Shown: piece after piece, positions 16,501-25,665 of the stretch | How the letters are laid out: every line of letters begins with the position of its first letter | Numbering within the stretch: position 1 is the first letter of the stretch | From: Miltoncostaea sp963703045 | GTDB lineage: Bacteria > Actinomycetota > Thermoleophilia > Miltoncostaeales > Miltoncostaeaceae | Direction of reading: 5' to 3' | DNA: 64,000 nucleotides | NCBI GenBank assembly: GCA_963703045.1 | Contig: OY969782.1 | Coordinates: 1,922,001-1,986,000, forward strand | Position numbers and translations under genes: made by a program | Notes under the pieces: generated by a model | Databases searched by the model: none | The model's input: only the letters and a program-made list of their open reading frames with translations | Told to the model about the DNA's origin: nothing

Positions 16501-16914
16501 ATGAGCACGCCCGAGGTCCTGTTCGTCTGCGTCCACAACGCGGGGCGCTCGCAGATGGCGGCGCTGCTGACCGGCCACCTCGGAGGGGGCCGCGTCGGCG
16601 TGCGCTCGGCGGGGTCCGATCCGGCCGACCGGGTCAACCCCCTCGTCGTGCAGGCGATGGCCGAGCTCGGGCTCGACATGTCCACCGCGTTCCCGAAGCC
16701 GCTCACCGACGACGCGGTGCGCGCCGCCGACGTGGTCGTCACGATGGGCTGCGGCGACGCGTGCCCGTTCCATCCCGGAAAGCGGTACGAGGACTGGGCG
16801 CTGCCCGATCCGGCGGCGGCCGCGTCGATCGCCGAGGTGCGCGCGATCCGCGATGCCATCCGCCGACGCGTCGAGGAGTTGCTCGCCGGGCTGGGCGTGA
16901 CGCCGGCGGTCTGA
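16501..16914 (+). CDS. arsC: Arsenate reductase / low-molecular-weight protein tyrosine phosphatase family
   Basis: 137 aa. The active-site P-loop is VCVHNAGRSQMAAL (the CxxNxxRS arsenate-reductase-type variant of CX5R). A second Cys region VTMGCGDACPFHPGK and ALPDPA (general-acid Asp) match thioredoxin- or mycothiol-linked ArsC. No arsenic regulator or efflux gene is nearby, so the substrate is inferred. It is divergent from the ECF sigma gene. Confidence 0.88.
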   Translation: MSTPEVLFVCVHNAGRSQMAALLTGHLGGGRVGVRSAGSDPADRVNPLVVQAMAELGLDMSTAFPKPLTDDAVRAADVVVTMGCGDACPFHPGKRYEDWALPDPAAAASIAEVRAIRDAIRRRVEELLAGLGVTPAV

Positions 16915-16920
16915 CCGGGC

Positions 16921-18162
16921 CTACGCGGCCAGCCGTCGCAGGGTGCCGGCGAGCACCCGCACGCCGTCGGCGATCCCCTGCGGCGAGCTGTACTCGTCGG
17001 GGCGGTGGCTGACGCCGTCCCGGCACGGGATGAAGATCATCGCCGCGGGGCACACGCGCGCCATGAAGACGCAGTCGTGGTACGCCCGGCTGACCATCCG
17101 CATCGCCGGCAGTCCCGCCTCCGCGCACGCCCCGTCGATCGCCGCGAGCACGCCCGGGTCGGAGGTGGCCGGGCCGTCGCGGTTGAGGATCTCCTCGCGG
17201 TGCCCGACCCCGTGTGCCGCCGCGGCCGCCCGCGCCTCGGCGCGGATCCGCTCGAGCACGGCGTCGCGCCGTGCCTCGTCGGTGTCGCGCACGTCGATGT
17301 CGAGGCGCACGTGGCGCGGGATGCTGTTGACCGCGGCGGGCTCGAGGGTGAGCAGCCCGACGGTGCCCACGGTGTCCTCCGATCCGCCCTCGCGCGCCGC
17401 GCGGTCGACCGCGCGGATGACGTCCGCGGCGGCGACCAGGGGGTCGTGGCGGTCGCGCATGAGCACCGCGCCCGCGTGCCCGCCGGCACCCGACAGCTCG
17501 ACGCGCAGCGTCGCGGGGGCCGCGATGGCCGTGACGACGCCGATCGGCAGCGCGGCCGCCTCGAGCAGCGGCCCCTGCTCGATGTGGAGCTCCACGAAGG
17601 CGGCGTAGGCGCCCGGCGCGAGGCGGGCCGCCGCGACGTCGCCGTGCACACCCGCCGCGGTGCGGGCCTCGTCGAGGGTGCCGCCGTCCCGGTCGCGCAG
17701 CCGGTCGAGTCGCTCCCGGTCGACCACGCCTGCGAGCACGCGGCTGCCGAGGCAGCCGAAGGCGAACCGGGTGGGCTCCTCGGCCGTGAACATGATCAGC
17801 TCGATCGACCGCCGCGGCCGCACGCCGGCCGCCTTCAGGGCACGGATCGCCTCGAGCCCCCCGAGCACGCCGACGACGCCGTCGAAGCGTCCGGCGTCGG
17901 GGATCGCGTCGATGTGCGAGCCGGTCGCCACGGGCGCGGCGTCGGCGTCCTCGCCCTCCCAGCGGGCGATCACGTTGCCGATGGCGTCCACGCGCACCGC
18001 GAGGCCGGCATCGGCCATGCGGTCGACCAGCCAGGCGCGGGCGCGCATGTCGGCCTCGGTGAACAGCACCCGGGTGACCGCGGGGAAGGGCGCGTCGGAG
18101 ATGCGTGCCAGGGCGTCGATCTCGGCGTCCAGCCGGGCGCCGTCGACGGCGACGCCGCTCAC
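16921..18162 (-). CDS. allC: Allantoate amidohydrolase (M20 family)
   Basis: 413 aa. Hydrolyses allantoate to ureidoglycine, CO2 and ammonia; the closely related N-carbamoyl-amino-acid hydrolases are the alternative on sequence alone. Metal ligands are visible: TGSHIDAIPDAGRFDGVVGV, TAEEPTRFAFGCLGSR, and FVELHIEQGPLLE; a C-terminal YHDC and SHRPDEYSS complete the site. It is the last gene of the purine operon; the GTG start overlaps the ureidoglycine aminohydrolase stop by 4 bp, which supports the allantoate assignment. Confidence 0.88.
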   Translation of the reverse strand: MSGVAVDGARLDAEIDALARISDAPFPAVTRVLFTEADMRARAWLVDRMADAGLAVRVDAIGNVIARWEGEDADAAPVATGSHIDAIPDAGRFDGVVGVLGGLEAIRALKAAGVRPRRSIELIMFTAEEPTRFAFGCLGSRVLAGVVDRERLDRLRDRDGGTLDEARTAAGVHGDVAAARLAPGAYAAFVELHIEQGPLLEAAALPIGVVTAIAAPATLRVELSGAGGHAGAVLMRDRHDPLVAAADVIRAVDRAAREGGSEDTVGTVGLLTLEPAAVNSIPRHVRLDIDVRDTDEARRDAVLERIRAEARAAAAAHGVGHREEILNRDGPATSDPGVLAAIDGACAEAGLPAMRMVSRAYHDCVFMARVCPAAMIFIPCRDGVSHRPDEYSSPQGIADGVRVLAGTLRRLAA

Positions 18163-18896
18163 GCCATGACGTCCCGGTTCCAGTCCTTGTAGATCAGGTA
18201 GCTGGCGGGGCCGGTGCCGTACGCGCAGCACCACTGCGGGCAGAACGGGCCCATCCAGACCGCGTCCCCGGCGGCGATCGGGTACCAGTGCTCGCCCAGC
18301 CGGTAGACGAGCGCGCCCTCGAGCATCAGCAACCCGTGCTCCATGACGTGCGTCTCGACGAACGGCAGCGACGCCCCCGGATCGAAGGTCATGATGTTGA
18401 GGGCCAGATCGAGGGCCGGGTCGGCGGGCAGCAGCTCGGTGACGCGCACGTGCGGGTCGCCGAGGAAGTCGGCGGGAGCGGTGCGGGTCGCGTCGCCGAT
18501 CACCGGGCGCCCGCGCGCCGCGCCGGGCAGGGCGACGTGGGGCTTGTCGACCACGCAGACGCGCCCGGCGCCCTCCGAGGTGAGCGAGTGGGCGGCCCCG
18601 GGCGGCACGTAGGCGAACCCGCCCGGGCCGAGCTCGTAGCGTCGCCCCGCCGCGTCGAGCACCATCGTGCCGTTGACGACGTACACCGCGCGCCCGCACC
18701 GGGCCGCCGGGGCGCCGGCCTGCGCGCCCGCCACCATGGTCACCAGGGCCATCGAGAACCCGGCCCCCATGGCCGGCGCGATCAGCTGCACGTGCTCGGC
18801 GCCGCTCCACCCCGGCACCGGGCCCGCCACGTGGGTCTCGGGCGCGATCACCGCGTGGTCGCGCCGTACGGTCGTGCGGGTGTGCGGCCCGGTCAC
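18159..18896 (-). CDS. allE: (S)-ureidoglycine aminohydrolase, bicupin
   Basis: 245 aa. Converts (S)-ureidoglycine to (S)-ureidoglycolate with release of ammonia. Two cupin halves: an N-terminal one (VYVVNGTMVLDAAGRRYELG, then YVPPGAAHSL) and a C-terminal one with metal-binding residues in ETHVMEHGLLMLEGALVYRLG and WYPIAAGDAVWMGPFCPQW, the signature of this family. GTG start and stop both overlap the neighbours by 4 bp. Confidence 0.92.
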   Translation of the reverse strand: MTGPHTRTTVRRDHAVIAPETHVAGPVPGWSGAEHVQLIAPAMGAGFSMALVTMVAGAQAGAPAARCGRAVYVVNGTMVLDAAGRRYELGPGGFAYVPPGAAHSLTSEGAGRVCVVDKPHVALPGAARGRPVIGDATRTAPADFLGDPHVRVTELLPADPALDLALNIMTFDPGASLPFVETHVMEHGLLMLEGALVYRLGEHWYPIAAGDAVWMGPFCPQWCCAYGTGPASYLIYKDWNRDVMA

Positions 18897-20221
18897 GCGG
18901 CCGCCGCCGCGGCCGGGGTCACCAGGCGCCCGCGCGCCGGCGCCGCCGGGTCGGCGCCCGCGCCCCACACCGGCACGCCGCGCAGCAGGGTCGTCACGAC
19001 GCGCGCGCCGAGGCGCCGGCCGGCGAAGGGGGAGTGGCGGTGGCGGTACTCGAGGTCGGCCGCCGAGAGGGTCCAGGGCTCCATGCGCACGATCGCCATG
19101 TCGGCGTCGCGGCCGGGGGCGAGGCGTCCCTTGCCCGCCAGTCCGAGCCGGGCGGCGGGCGCCGCGCCCAGCACCTCCCCGACGCGATCGGCGTCCACCC
19201 CGTGGGCGGAGCCGTGGGTGAGCAGCAGCGGCAGCGTGGTCTGCGCCCCCGAGATGCCGCCCCAGACCGCGAACATGTCGTCCCCCCGCTTCGTGTCGGG
19301 CGGGCCGGGGGAGTGGTCGGACGCGACGATCTGCACCGCGCCGCCCGCGACCCGCCCCCAGAGCTCCCGCCCCTGCCCGGATGATCGCAGCGGCGGGGCG
19401 CACTTGGCGAGCGCGCCGACGCGGACGGCGTCGTCCTCGTCGAGCACGAGGTAGTGCGGGCACGTCTCGCAGGTCGCGTCGACGCCGCGCCCCCGGGCCG
19501 CGGAGACCAGGTCGACGCCCTCGGCGCACGAGACGTGCACGACGTGCAGCGCGCACCCGGCCTGCTCGGCCAGCGCCAGGGCCCGCCCGATCGCGACCAG
19601 CTCGGCCTCCACCGGGCGCGACGCGGCCCAGTCGGCCATCGTGCACCGGCCCTCCGCCCGCGCCCGCGCCCCGAGGCCGTCGGTGATGCCGGGGTCCTCG
19701 GCGTGCACCGCCACCGGCAGCCCGAGCGCGGCGGCCCGCTCCATCCCCCGGCCGAGGGTGTCGGGGTCGGCGGCCGGGAACTCGTCGACCCCGCTCGGGC
19801 ACATGAAGGCCTTGAAGCCGACGACGCCGCGCTCGGCGAGGGCGTCCATGCGGCCGAGGTCGCCGGGCACGAGACCGCCCCAGAGCGCGAAATCGACGCG
19901 CGCCCGGCCGGCCGCCGCGGCCACCTTGGCATCGAACGCGCTCGCGTCGAGCGTCGGCGGCAGGGCGTTGAGGGGCATGTCGGCGGCGCAGGTGACGCCC
20001 CCGGCCGCCAGGGCGCGGGTGCCGGTGGCGAACCCCTCCCAGTCGGCCCGGCCCGGGTCGTTGAGGTGCACGTGCGCATCGACGCCACCCGGCAGCACCA
20101 GCATGCCGCGGGCGTCGATCTCGGCCCGCCCCGCGCCGACGTCGGCGCCGACCGCGACGATCACGCCCCCATCGACCGCGACGTCCCACCGGTCGCCGCG
20201 CACCACCAGGTCGTGGCTCAC
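18893..20221 (-). CDS. allB: Allantoinase
   Basis: 442 aa cyclic amidohydrolase that opens allantoin to allantoate. Metal ligands are visible: DAHVHLNDPGR (HxH), VGFKAFMC (carboxylated Lys), AVHAED, HVVHVS and SDHSPGP with the catalytic Asp. DMPLN and GGISGAQTTLPLLL are allantoinase-like rather than dihydropyrimidinase-like. The GTG start overlaps the OHCU decarboxylase stop by 4 bp. Confidence 0.95.
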   Translation of the reverse strand: MSHDLVVRGDRWDVAVDGGVIVAVGADVGAGRAEIDARGMLVLPGGVDAHVHLNDPGRADWEGFATGTRALAAGGVTCAADMPLNALPPTLDASAFDAKVAAAAGRARVDFALWGGLVPGDLGRMDALAERGVVGFKAFMCPSGVDEFPAADPDTLGRGMERAAALGLPVAVHAEDPGITDGLGARARAEGRCTMADWAASRPVEAELVAIGRALALAEQAGCALHVVHVSCAEGVDLVSAARGRGVDATCETCPHYLVLDEDDAVRVGALAKCAPPLRSSGQGRELWGRVAGGAVQIVASDHSPGPPDTKRGDDMFAVWGGISGAQTTLPLLLTHGSAHGVDADRVGEVLGAAPAARLGLAGKGRLAPGRDADMAIVRMEPWTLSAADLEYRHRHSPFAGRRLGARVVTTLLRGVPVWGAGADPAAPARGRLVTPAAAAAA

Positions 20222-20706
20222 GCGGCGGCCGCGAGCCGCAGGCCGATGATCGCGACGATCTCCTCGATCGCGGCGGCGCGCTCGGAGAGGCCGTCGCCGG
20301 CGAGGCGCCGCTCGCAGGCGTCGAGGATCTCGGGCACCGCGCGCCCGGACACGCACATCACGAAGGGGAACCCGAAGCGGGTGCGGTAGGCCGCGGTGAG
20401 GCGCGTGAGGCGCGCCAGGTCGTCGGGGTCGAGGCGGTCGAGACCCGCGGACACCTGCTCGCCGGCCGAGTCGGCGGTCAGCTCGCCCGCGCGGGCGGCG
20501 CGACCCGCCAGCTCGGGGTGGGCGCGGATGAGCGCGAGCTGGTCGGCCGGCGGCGCGTCGCGCACCACGCGGGCGAAGGCCGCGGCCAGGGCCTCGCCGT
20601 CGGCGAAGGGGCCGAGCTCCCACGCCCGCTCGGCCACCCAGGGCGAGCCCTCGGCGACGTGGCCGAGGCGGGCCGTGAACGCGGCCCGGTCCCGGTCGCC
20701 CGTCAC
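20218..20706 (-). CDS. uraD: OHCU decarboxylase (2-oxo-4-hydroxy-4-carboxy-5-ureidoimidazoline decarboxylase)
   Basis: 162 aa, all-helical. It decarboxylates OHCU to (S)-allantoin. Family residues: LGHVAEGSPWVAERAW, IRAHPELAGRAA (catalytic His), and RFGFPFVMCVSGR near the C-terminus. GTG start overlaps the xanthine dehydrogenase large subunit stop by 4 bp. It belongs to the same pathway as the uricase and hydroxyisourate hydrolase on the opposite strand. Confidence 0.94.
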   Translation of the reverse strand: MTGDRDRAAFTARLGHVAEGSPWVAERAWELGPFADGEALAAAFARVVRDAPPADQLALIRAHPELAGRAARAGELTADSAGEQVSAGLDRLDPDDLARLTRLTAAYRTRFGFPFVMCVSGRAVPEILDACERRLAGDGLSERAAAIEEIVAIIGLRLAAAA

Positions 20707-22937
20707 CCGATGCCGGCGATGTCCGCCGGCGTCAGCGGCACGCGCGGCAGCTCGCGCCCGGTCGCGGCCCGCACGGCGGCCACCACGGCGGGCGTCGAGG
20801 CGATGGTCGGCATCTCCCCGACGCCGTTGAGCCCGTACGGAGCGTGCGGGTGGGGCGTCTCGCTGATGCGCATGCGCACCGGCGGCATGTCGAGCACCGT
20901 CGGCACCAGGTAGTCGGTGAACGAGGCGTTGCGCACCTCGCCGTCGCGCAGCTGGATCTCCTCCATGAGGGCCAGCCCGAGGCCCTGGGCGATGCCGCCC
21001 TGGATCTGCCCCTCGAGCGCGAGCGGGTTGATGATGCGGCCCACGTCCTGGGTGGTGGCGATCTCGACGGTGCGCACGAGGCCGAGCTCGGCGTCGACGT
21101 CGCAGACGGCGCGGTGCGCGGCGAAGGCGAGGGCCACGAGCGAGTCGCCCTGGCCGGTGTCGGGATCGAGCGGCTCGGTGCGGCGGTGCCGGTAGACGGC
21201 CGTCTCCTCGACCGGGCCGTCGAGCAGCAGCGCCTCGAGCGGCGGCGCCTCGTCGCCCGGCGCCGCGCGCTCGGCGAGCCGCGCGCGGACCATCTCGCAG
21301 GCCAGGCGGGCCGCGCCTCCGCTCATCCAGGTCTGCCGCGACGCCGAGGTCGAGCCCGCCGAGCCGACGCTCGTGTCGGCGGGCAGCACGACCACGCGCG
21401 CGATGTCGAGCTCGGTGCGCACGATCTGCTCGAGCACCGTCACCAGGCCCTGGCCCACCTCCGCCGCGGCGGTGTGGATCTCGGCGAGCGGGCCGCCCTC
21501 GTCGAGCGACACCCGCAGGCGCGCGGTCGACAGGTCGTCGAACCCCTCGGCGAAGGCGATGTTCTTGAAGCCGACGGCGAAGCCGACGCCCCGGCGCACG
21601 CCCTCGCCGTGGGTCGCGTTGGACACCCCGCCGGGCATCTCGCGCAGATCGACGGGGGTGCTGCGCCCGGACATCGGCAGCGGCATCGCGCGCAGCTGCT
21701 CGAGCAGCTGCCGCACCGGCGCCGGCCCGTCGACGAGCTGGCCGGTCGGCAGCCGCATGCCCGGCTCGAGGGCGTTGCGCAGGCGCAGGTCGACCGGGTC
21801 CATCCCCAGCTCGGCGGCCAGCCGGTCCATCTGCGACTCGTGCGCGAACGCCACCTGCACCGCGCCGAACCCGCGCATGGCCCCGCAGGGCGGGTTGTTC
21901 GTGTAGGCGACGTAGGCGTCGATGCGGGCGCTCGGTACGTCGTAGGGCCCGCAGGCGAAGGTCGCGGCGTTGGCGACCACGGCCGTGCTGCTCGAGGCGT
22001 AGGCGCCGCCGTCGAGCACGATGCGGGCGACGACGTGCACCAGCCGCCCGTCGCGGTCGGCGCCGTGCTCGTACTCCATCCACGCGGGGTGGCGGTGCAC
22101 GTGCCCGAAGAACGACTCCTCACGCGAGTACATCATCTTCACCGGGCGCCCGGTGCGCAGCGCGAGCATGGCCACGTGCACCTGCATCGACAGGTCCTCG
22201 CGCCCGCCGAACGCGCCGCCGACCCCCGCCAGGTGCAGGCGGGTGAGCTCGAGCGGCAGTGCCAGCGAGGCGGCCACCTGGCCCTGGTCGACGTGCAGCC
22301 ACTGGGTCGCGATGTGCAGGTCGACGCCCCCGTCGGGGGCGGGGATCGCCAGCGCCGACTCCGGTCCGAGGAAGGCCTGGTCCTGCATCCCGACCTCGTA
22401 GCGGCCGCGCACCACCACCTCGGCGCCCGCGGGCGGCCGGCCGTGGCGGATGGGCACGTGGCGCAGCAGGTTGCCGCCCGGGTGCAGCGGGGGCGCGTCG
22501 GCCGCCAGCGCCGCCTCGGCGCCGGTCAGCGCCGGCTCGATCGCGTAGTCGACGGCGATCAGGCCGGCGGCCCGGCGCGCGGTCTCGGGATGGTCGGCGG
22601 CGACGATCGCGACCGGCTCGCCGTGATAGCGCACCCGGTCGATGGCGAGGACCGGCTGGTCGGCGATCTCCATGCCGTAGGTCGGCCGCCCGGGGACGTC
22701 GGCGTGGGTCAGCACGGCGCGCACGCCGGGGGTCGCGACGGCCGCCCCCACGTCGATGCCGAGGATGCGGGCGTGGGGATGCGGGCTGCGCAGGGTGGCG
22801 CCCCAGAGCATGCCCTCGGACCCGAGGTCGGAGGCGTACGCGAACTCGCCCCGCACCTTGGGCGTGCCGTCGGCGCGCGGGACGCTCTCGCCGATGCGCC
22901 CCCGCTCGAGGCGCCGGGTGGTGCGGGTGGTGCTCAT
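20703..22937 (-). CDS. Xanthine dehydrogenase, molybdopterin-binding large subunit
   Basis: 744 aa, typical for this subunit. Oxidises hypoxanthine/xanthine to urate at the Mo centre. Motifs: QDQAFLGPESA, GGAFGGRED (Mo-cofactor contact), MRGFGAVQVAF, AAEVGQGLVTVLEQI, SRQTWMSG and the catalytic Glu segment GVGEMPTIASTPAVVAAV. It lies between the 8-oxoguanine-deaminase-like gene (4-bp overlap) and OHCU decarboxylase (4-bp overlap). With the separate Fe-S and FAD subunits encoded upstream it forms a three-subunit enzyme. Confidence 0.95.
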   Translation of the reverse strand: MSTTRTTRRLERGRIGESVPRADGTPKVRGEFAYASDLGSEGMLWGATLRSPHPHARILGIDVGAAVATPGVRAVLTHADVPGRPTYGMEIADQPVLAIDRVRYHGEPVAIVAADHPETARRAAGLIAVDYAIEPALTGAEAALAADAPPLHPGGNLLRHVPIRHGRPPAGAEVVVRGRYEVGMQDQAFLGPESALAIPAPDGGVDLHIATQWLHVDQGQVAASLALPLELTRLHLAGVGGAFGGREDLSMQVHVAMLALRTGRPVKMMYSREESFFGHVHRHPAWMEYEHGADRDGRLVHVVARIVLDGGAYASSSTAVVANAATFACGPYDVPSARIDAYVAYTNNPPCGAMRGFGAVQVAFAHESQMDRLAAELGMDPVDLRLRNALEPGMRLPTGQLVDGPAPVRQLLEQLRAMPLPMSGRSTPVDLREMPGGVSNATHGEGVRRGVGFAVGFKNIAFAEGFDDLSTARLRVSLDEGGPLAEIHTAAAEVGQGLVTVLEQIVRTELDIARVVVLPADTSVGSAGSTSASRQTWMSGGAARLACEMVRARLAERAAPGDEAPPLEALLLDGPVEETAVYRHRRTEPLDPDTGQGDSLVALAFAAHRAVCDVDAELGLVRTVEIATTQDVGRIINPLALEGQIQGGIAQGLGLALMEEIQLRDGEVRNASFTDYLVPTVLDMPPVRMRISETPHPHAPYGLNGVGEMPTIASTPAVVAAVRAATGRELPRVPLTPADIAGIG

Positions 22938-24282
22938 CGCGCCAACCGCGCGCTCGCCTCGGCGGCGCCGCGGGCGATCTCGTCCGGGTCGGCGCCGAGC
23001 ACCCGCCCCCCCGGGCAACCGGCCGGCCCGCCACGAGCACCTCGGCGGCCGGGCGCGGGGGGCCCATCACGAGGGTGGCGACGGGGTCCGCGAGACCCGC
23101 CTGGCCGGCGTCGGCCACCGGCCAGAGGGCGATGTCGGCCAGCTTGCCGGGCTCGAGCGAGCCGATCTCGTCGTCGCGCCCGAGGCATCGCGCGCCGTGG
23201 ATCGTGCCGAGCGCCAGGGCGGTGCGGGCGGTCATGGCGGCGGGGCCCCCGCGCAGCCGGGCGAACAGCAGCGCCTGCCGCAGCTCGAGCGACAGCTCGC
23301 CCGACTCGTTCGACGCCGCCCCGTCGACGCCGAGGCCCACCGCGGCGCCGGCCGCGACCAGGTCGGCCACCGGCGCGATGCCGCTGCCGAGCCGTCCGTT
23401 GGACGACGGGCAGTGCGCCACCCCCGTGCCGGTGGCGGCGAGCCGCGCGACCTCGTGCGGCGACAGGTGCACGCAGTGCGCGAGCCAGACGTCGGGGCCG
23501 AGCCAGTCCATGTCGTCGAGGTACTCGACCGGACGCACGCCGAACGTCTCGAGGCAGAAGTCCTCCTCGTCGATCGTCTCGGCCAGATGGGTGTGCAGGC
23601 GCACGCCCGTCCGGCGGGCCAGCGCGGCCGATTCCCGCATGAGCTCGGCGGTGACCGAGAAGGGTGAGCAGGGCCCCACGGCGATCCGCACCATCGCCCC
23701 GGGCGCGGGGTCGTGCCAGCGGTCGATGGCCGCCTCGGTGGCCGCGAGGATCGCGTCGCGGTCCTCCACCACGTCGTCGGGCGGCAACCCGCCGTGAGAT
23801 CGCCCGAGGTCCATCGAGCCCCGGCAGGGGTGGAAGCGCAGGCCGATCTCGGCCGCCGCCGCGATCTCGGCCGCGAGCAGGTCGCCGCCGTCGCGGGGGT
23901 GCAGGTAGTGGTGGTCGGTGCTCGTCGTGCAGCCCGACACGGCCAGCGCCGCGAGCGCGGCGCGCGCGGCCGCGAAGGTGATCTCCTCGTCGATGCGCGC
24001 CCAGCGGGGGTAGAGGAACGTGAGCCAGCCGAAGAGCGTCTCCTCCTGCGCCAGGCCGCGGGTGGCCCACTGGTAGAGGTGGTGGTGGCAGTTGACCAGG
24101 CCCGGCGTGGCGAGCAGCCCGCGGCCGTCGATGCGTCGCGCCCCCGGTGCGGCGGGCGGCGCCCCCGCGCCGAGTGCGGCGATGCGGGCGCCGTCGGTCA
24201 ACAGCCAGCCCTCGGCGTGCTCGGTGCCCGCGGCGTCGACCGTGGCGATCGCGCACCCCTCGATCAGCACGGCCTCGGTCAC
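22934..24282 (-). CDS. 8-oxoguanine deaminase-like amidohydrolase (frame correction needed near 23010)
   Basis: About 449 aa. Amidohydrolase of the TrzN/AtzB/guanine-deaminase group with metal motif NCHHHLYQWATRG, HTHLAET, HCVHLSPHEV and GVDGAASNESG. The sequence QEETLFGWLTFLYPRWA is very like characterised 8-oxoguanine deaminases, which turn 8-oxoguanine into urate. Near 23010, at a run of C, the frame shifts; the remainder (LGADPDEIARGAAEASARLA) continues in the next frame to a stop overlapping the Mo-subunit start. An assembly indel is likely. The position inside the xanthine dehydrogenase operon supports a urate-forming role. Confidence 0.85.
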
Positions 24283-24746
24283 GACGCGGTGCGCTCCGAG
24301 GCCAGCCGCACCGCGTCGAGGATCTTCTCGTAGCCGGTGCAGCGGCAGAGGTTGCCCGCCAGCGCCTCGCGGATCTCGCCGTCGCCCGGGGTGGGGCTGC
24401 GCCGCAGCAGGTCCTCGGCGGCCATGACGAGGCCCGGCGTGCAGAACCCGCACTGCACCGCGCCGGTCTCGACGAACGCCTGCTGCACGATGCTCAGCTC
24501 GCCCTCGGGGGCCAGGCCCTCGACCGTTCCGACCGCCCGCCCCTCGGCCTGTCGCGCCAGCACGAGGCAGCTGCACACGAGCACGCCGTCGAGGGTCACC
24601 GAGCACGACCCGCACTCGCCCTGTTCGCAGGCGTTCTTGGCGCCGGGCAGCGCGAGCCGCTCGCGCAGCACGTACATGAGGCTCTCGCCCTCCCAGAGGC
24701 CGTCGACCTCGTGCACCGCGCCGTTGACCATCAGCGTCAGCCTCAC
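24279..24746 (-). CDS. Xanthine dehydrogenase [2Fe-2S] subunit
   Basis: 155 aa. Carries both iron-sulfur clusters: plant-ferredoxin-type CEQGECGSCSV...C (N-terminal) and the helical QCGFCTPG...NLCRCTGYEKI. It passes electrons from the Mo site to FAD. I take GTG 24746, which overlaps the FAD-subunit stop by 4 bp, matching all other junctions of this operon. Confidence 0.95.
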   Translation of the reverse strand: MRLTLMVNGAVHEVDGLWEGESLMYVLRERLALPGAKNACEQGECGSCSVTLDGVLVCSCLVLARQAEGRAVGTVEGLAPEGELSIVQQAFVETGAVQCGFCTPGLVMAAEDLLRRSPTPGDGEIREALAGNLCRCTGYEKILDAVRLASERTAS

Positions 24747-25606
24747 CCGATGTGCTCCCGCCAGCACCATGCGAGCGTGCGCCGCCCGAGCACGGCCAGG
24801 GCGTGATGCCGGTAGGCCGCGCTGCCCCGCACGTCGTCGATGGGCCGCGCCGCCGCGCCGACCAGCTCGCCGAAGCGCGTCATCTCGGCCTCGGTGAGCG
24901 GGGTGCGGCGCTCCCAGCGGTCGCCCTCGTCGAGCAGGCCGGCGAGGAAGCCCTCGGCCTCGGTCGCCCGGATGACGGTGGGGGCGGCCGAGCCGATCGC
25001 CGTCCCGACGGTGCGCGCCGCGACGTCGAGGTCGAGCGCGAAGGAGCAGACCGCGATCACCATGGCGTTGCGGGGGCCGATCTTGGCGAACTGCTGCGGC
25101 CCGCGCGCGGGCCGCAGGCGGATGGCGGTGATCAGCTCGTCCGGCGCGAGGGCGTTGCGCTTGGGCCCGGTGGTGAACTGCGCGATCGGCAGCGTGCGGA
25201 CGCCGGCCGACGACGACAGCTCGACGGTGGCCCCGGCCGCGACCAGCGGCGGCAGGGCGTCGCCGGCGGGCGAGGCGGTCGCGACGTTGCCGCCGATCGT
25301 CCCGCGATTGCGTATCTGAGGCGATCCGACCGTGCGCGCGGCGATCGCGAGGCCCGGTGCGTCAGCTCCCAGCTGCATCAGCCGCGTGTGGGTGACGCCC
25401 GCGCCGATCACGAGGTCGCCCCCGTCGCGTCCCACCTCCTCGAGCTCCCGCACCCGGGTCAGGTCGAGGATGCGCGCGGGCCGCCGCCGGTCGAAGTTGA
25501 TCTCGACCATCAGGTCGGTGCCGCCGGCCAGGGGCAGGGCCTCCGGATGGGCCGCGCGCTGCGCCAGCGCCTCGGCGAGATCCCCCGGCTGAAGAGTGGT
25601 CTCCAA
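24743..25606 (-). CDS. Xanthine dehydrogenase FAD-binding subunit
   Basis: 287 aa from TTG 25606. FAD-binding motifs are LPLAGGTDLMVEI and GTIGGNVATASPAGD (pyrophosphate contacts), and RGPQQFAKIGPRNAM. The C-terminal CO-dehydrogenase-flavoprotein domain ends with a short Trp-rich tail. It is the first gene of the minus-strand purine operon. The start is uncertain: no ribosome binding site precedes the TTG, and an in-frame GTG at about 25651 would overlap the divergent promoter region. Confidence 0.92.
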   Translation of the reverse strand: METTLQPGDLAEALAQRAAHPEALPLAGGTDLMVEINFDRRRPARILDLTRVRELEEVGRDGGDLVIGAGVTHTRLMQLGADAPGLAIAARTVGSPQIRNRGTIGGNVATASPAGDALPPLVAAGATVELSSSAGVRTLPIAQFTTGPKRNALAPDELITAIRLRPARGPQQFAKIGPRNAMVIAVCSFALDLDVAARTVGTAIGSAAPTVIRATEAEGFLAGLLDEGDRWERRTPLTEAEMTRFGELVGAAARPIDDVRGSAAYRHHALAVLGRRTLAWCWREHIG

Positions 25607-25665
25607 GGCCGGGAGGATACGATCGCCGCACCCCGTTGGCGAGGGCCCCACGGCCAGGGAGCGAT
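25607..25665. promoter_or_regulatory. Divergent control region between xanthine dehydrogenase operon and uricase
   Basis: Only 59 bp separate the TTG start of the FAD subunit from the GTG start of uricase. AGGGAG 6-11 nt before GTG 25666 is the uricase ribosome binding site. Two transcripts leave from here, so the promoters must overlap or lie inside the opposing coding region. I cannot identify -10/-35 boxes with confidence. Confidence 0.5.

Noticed and set aside
16921..18810. A 629-aa minus-strand start for allantoate amidohydrolase
   Set aside because: The extra N-terminal part overlaps the ureidoglycine aminohydrolase gene in another frame and is Arg-rich shadow; GTG 18162 fits the 4-bp overlap pattern.
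24744..24770. Start of the xanthine dehydrogenase Fe-S subunit at 24770
   Set aside because: It would overlap the FAD subunit by 28 bp; GTG 24746 gives the 4-bp overlap seen at every other junction.
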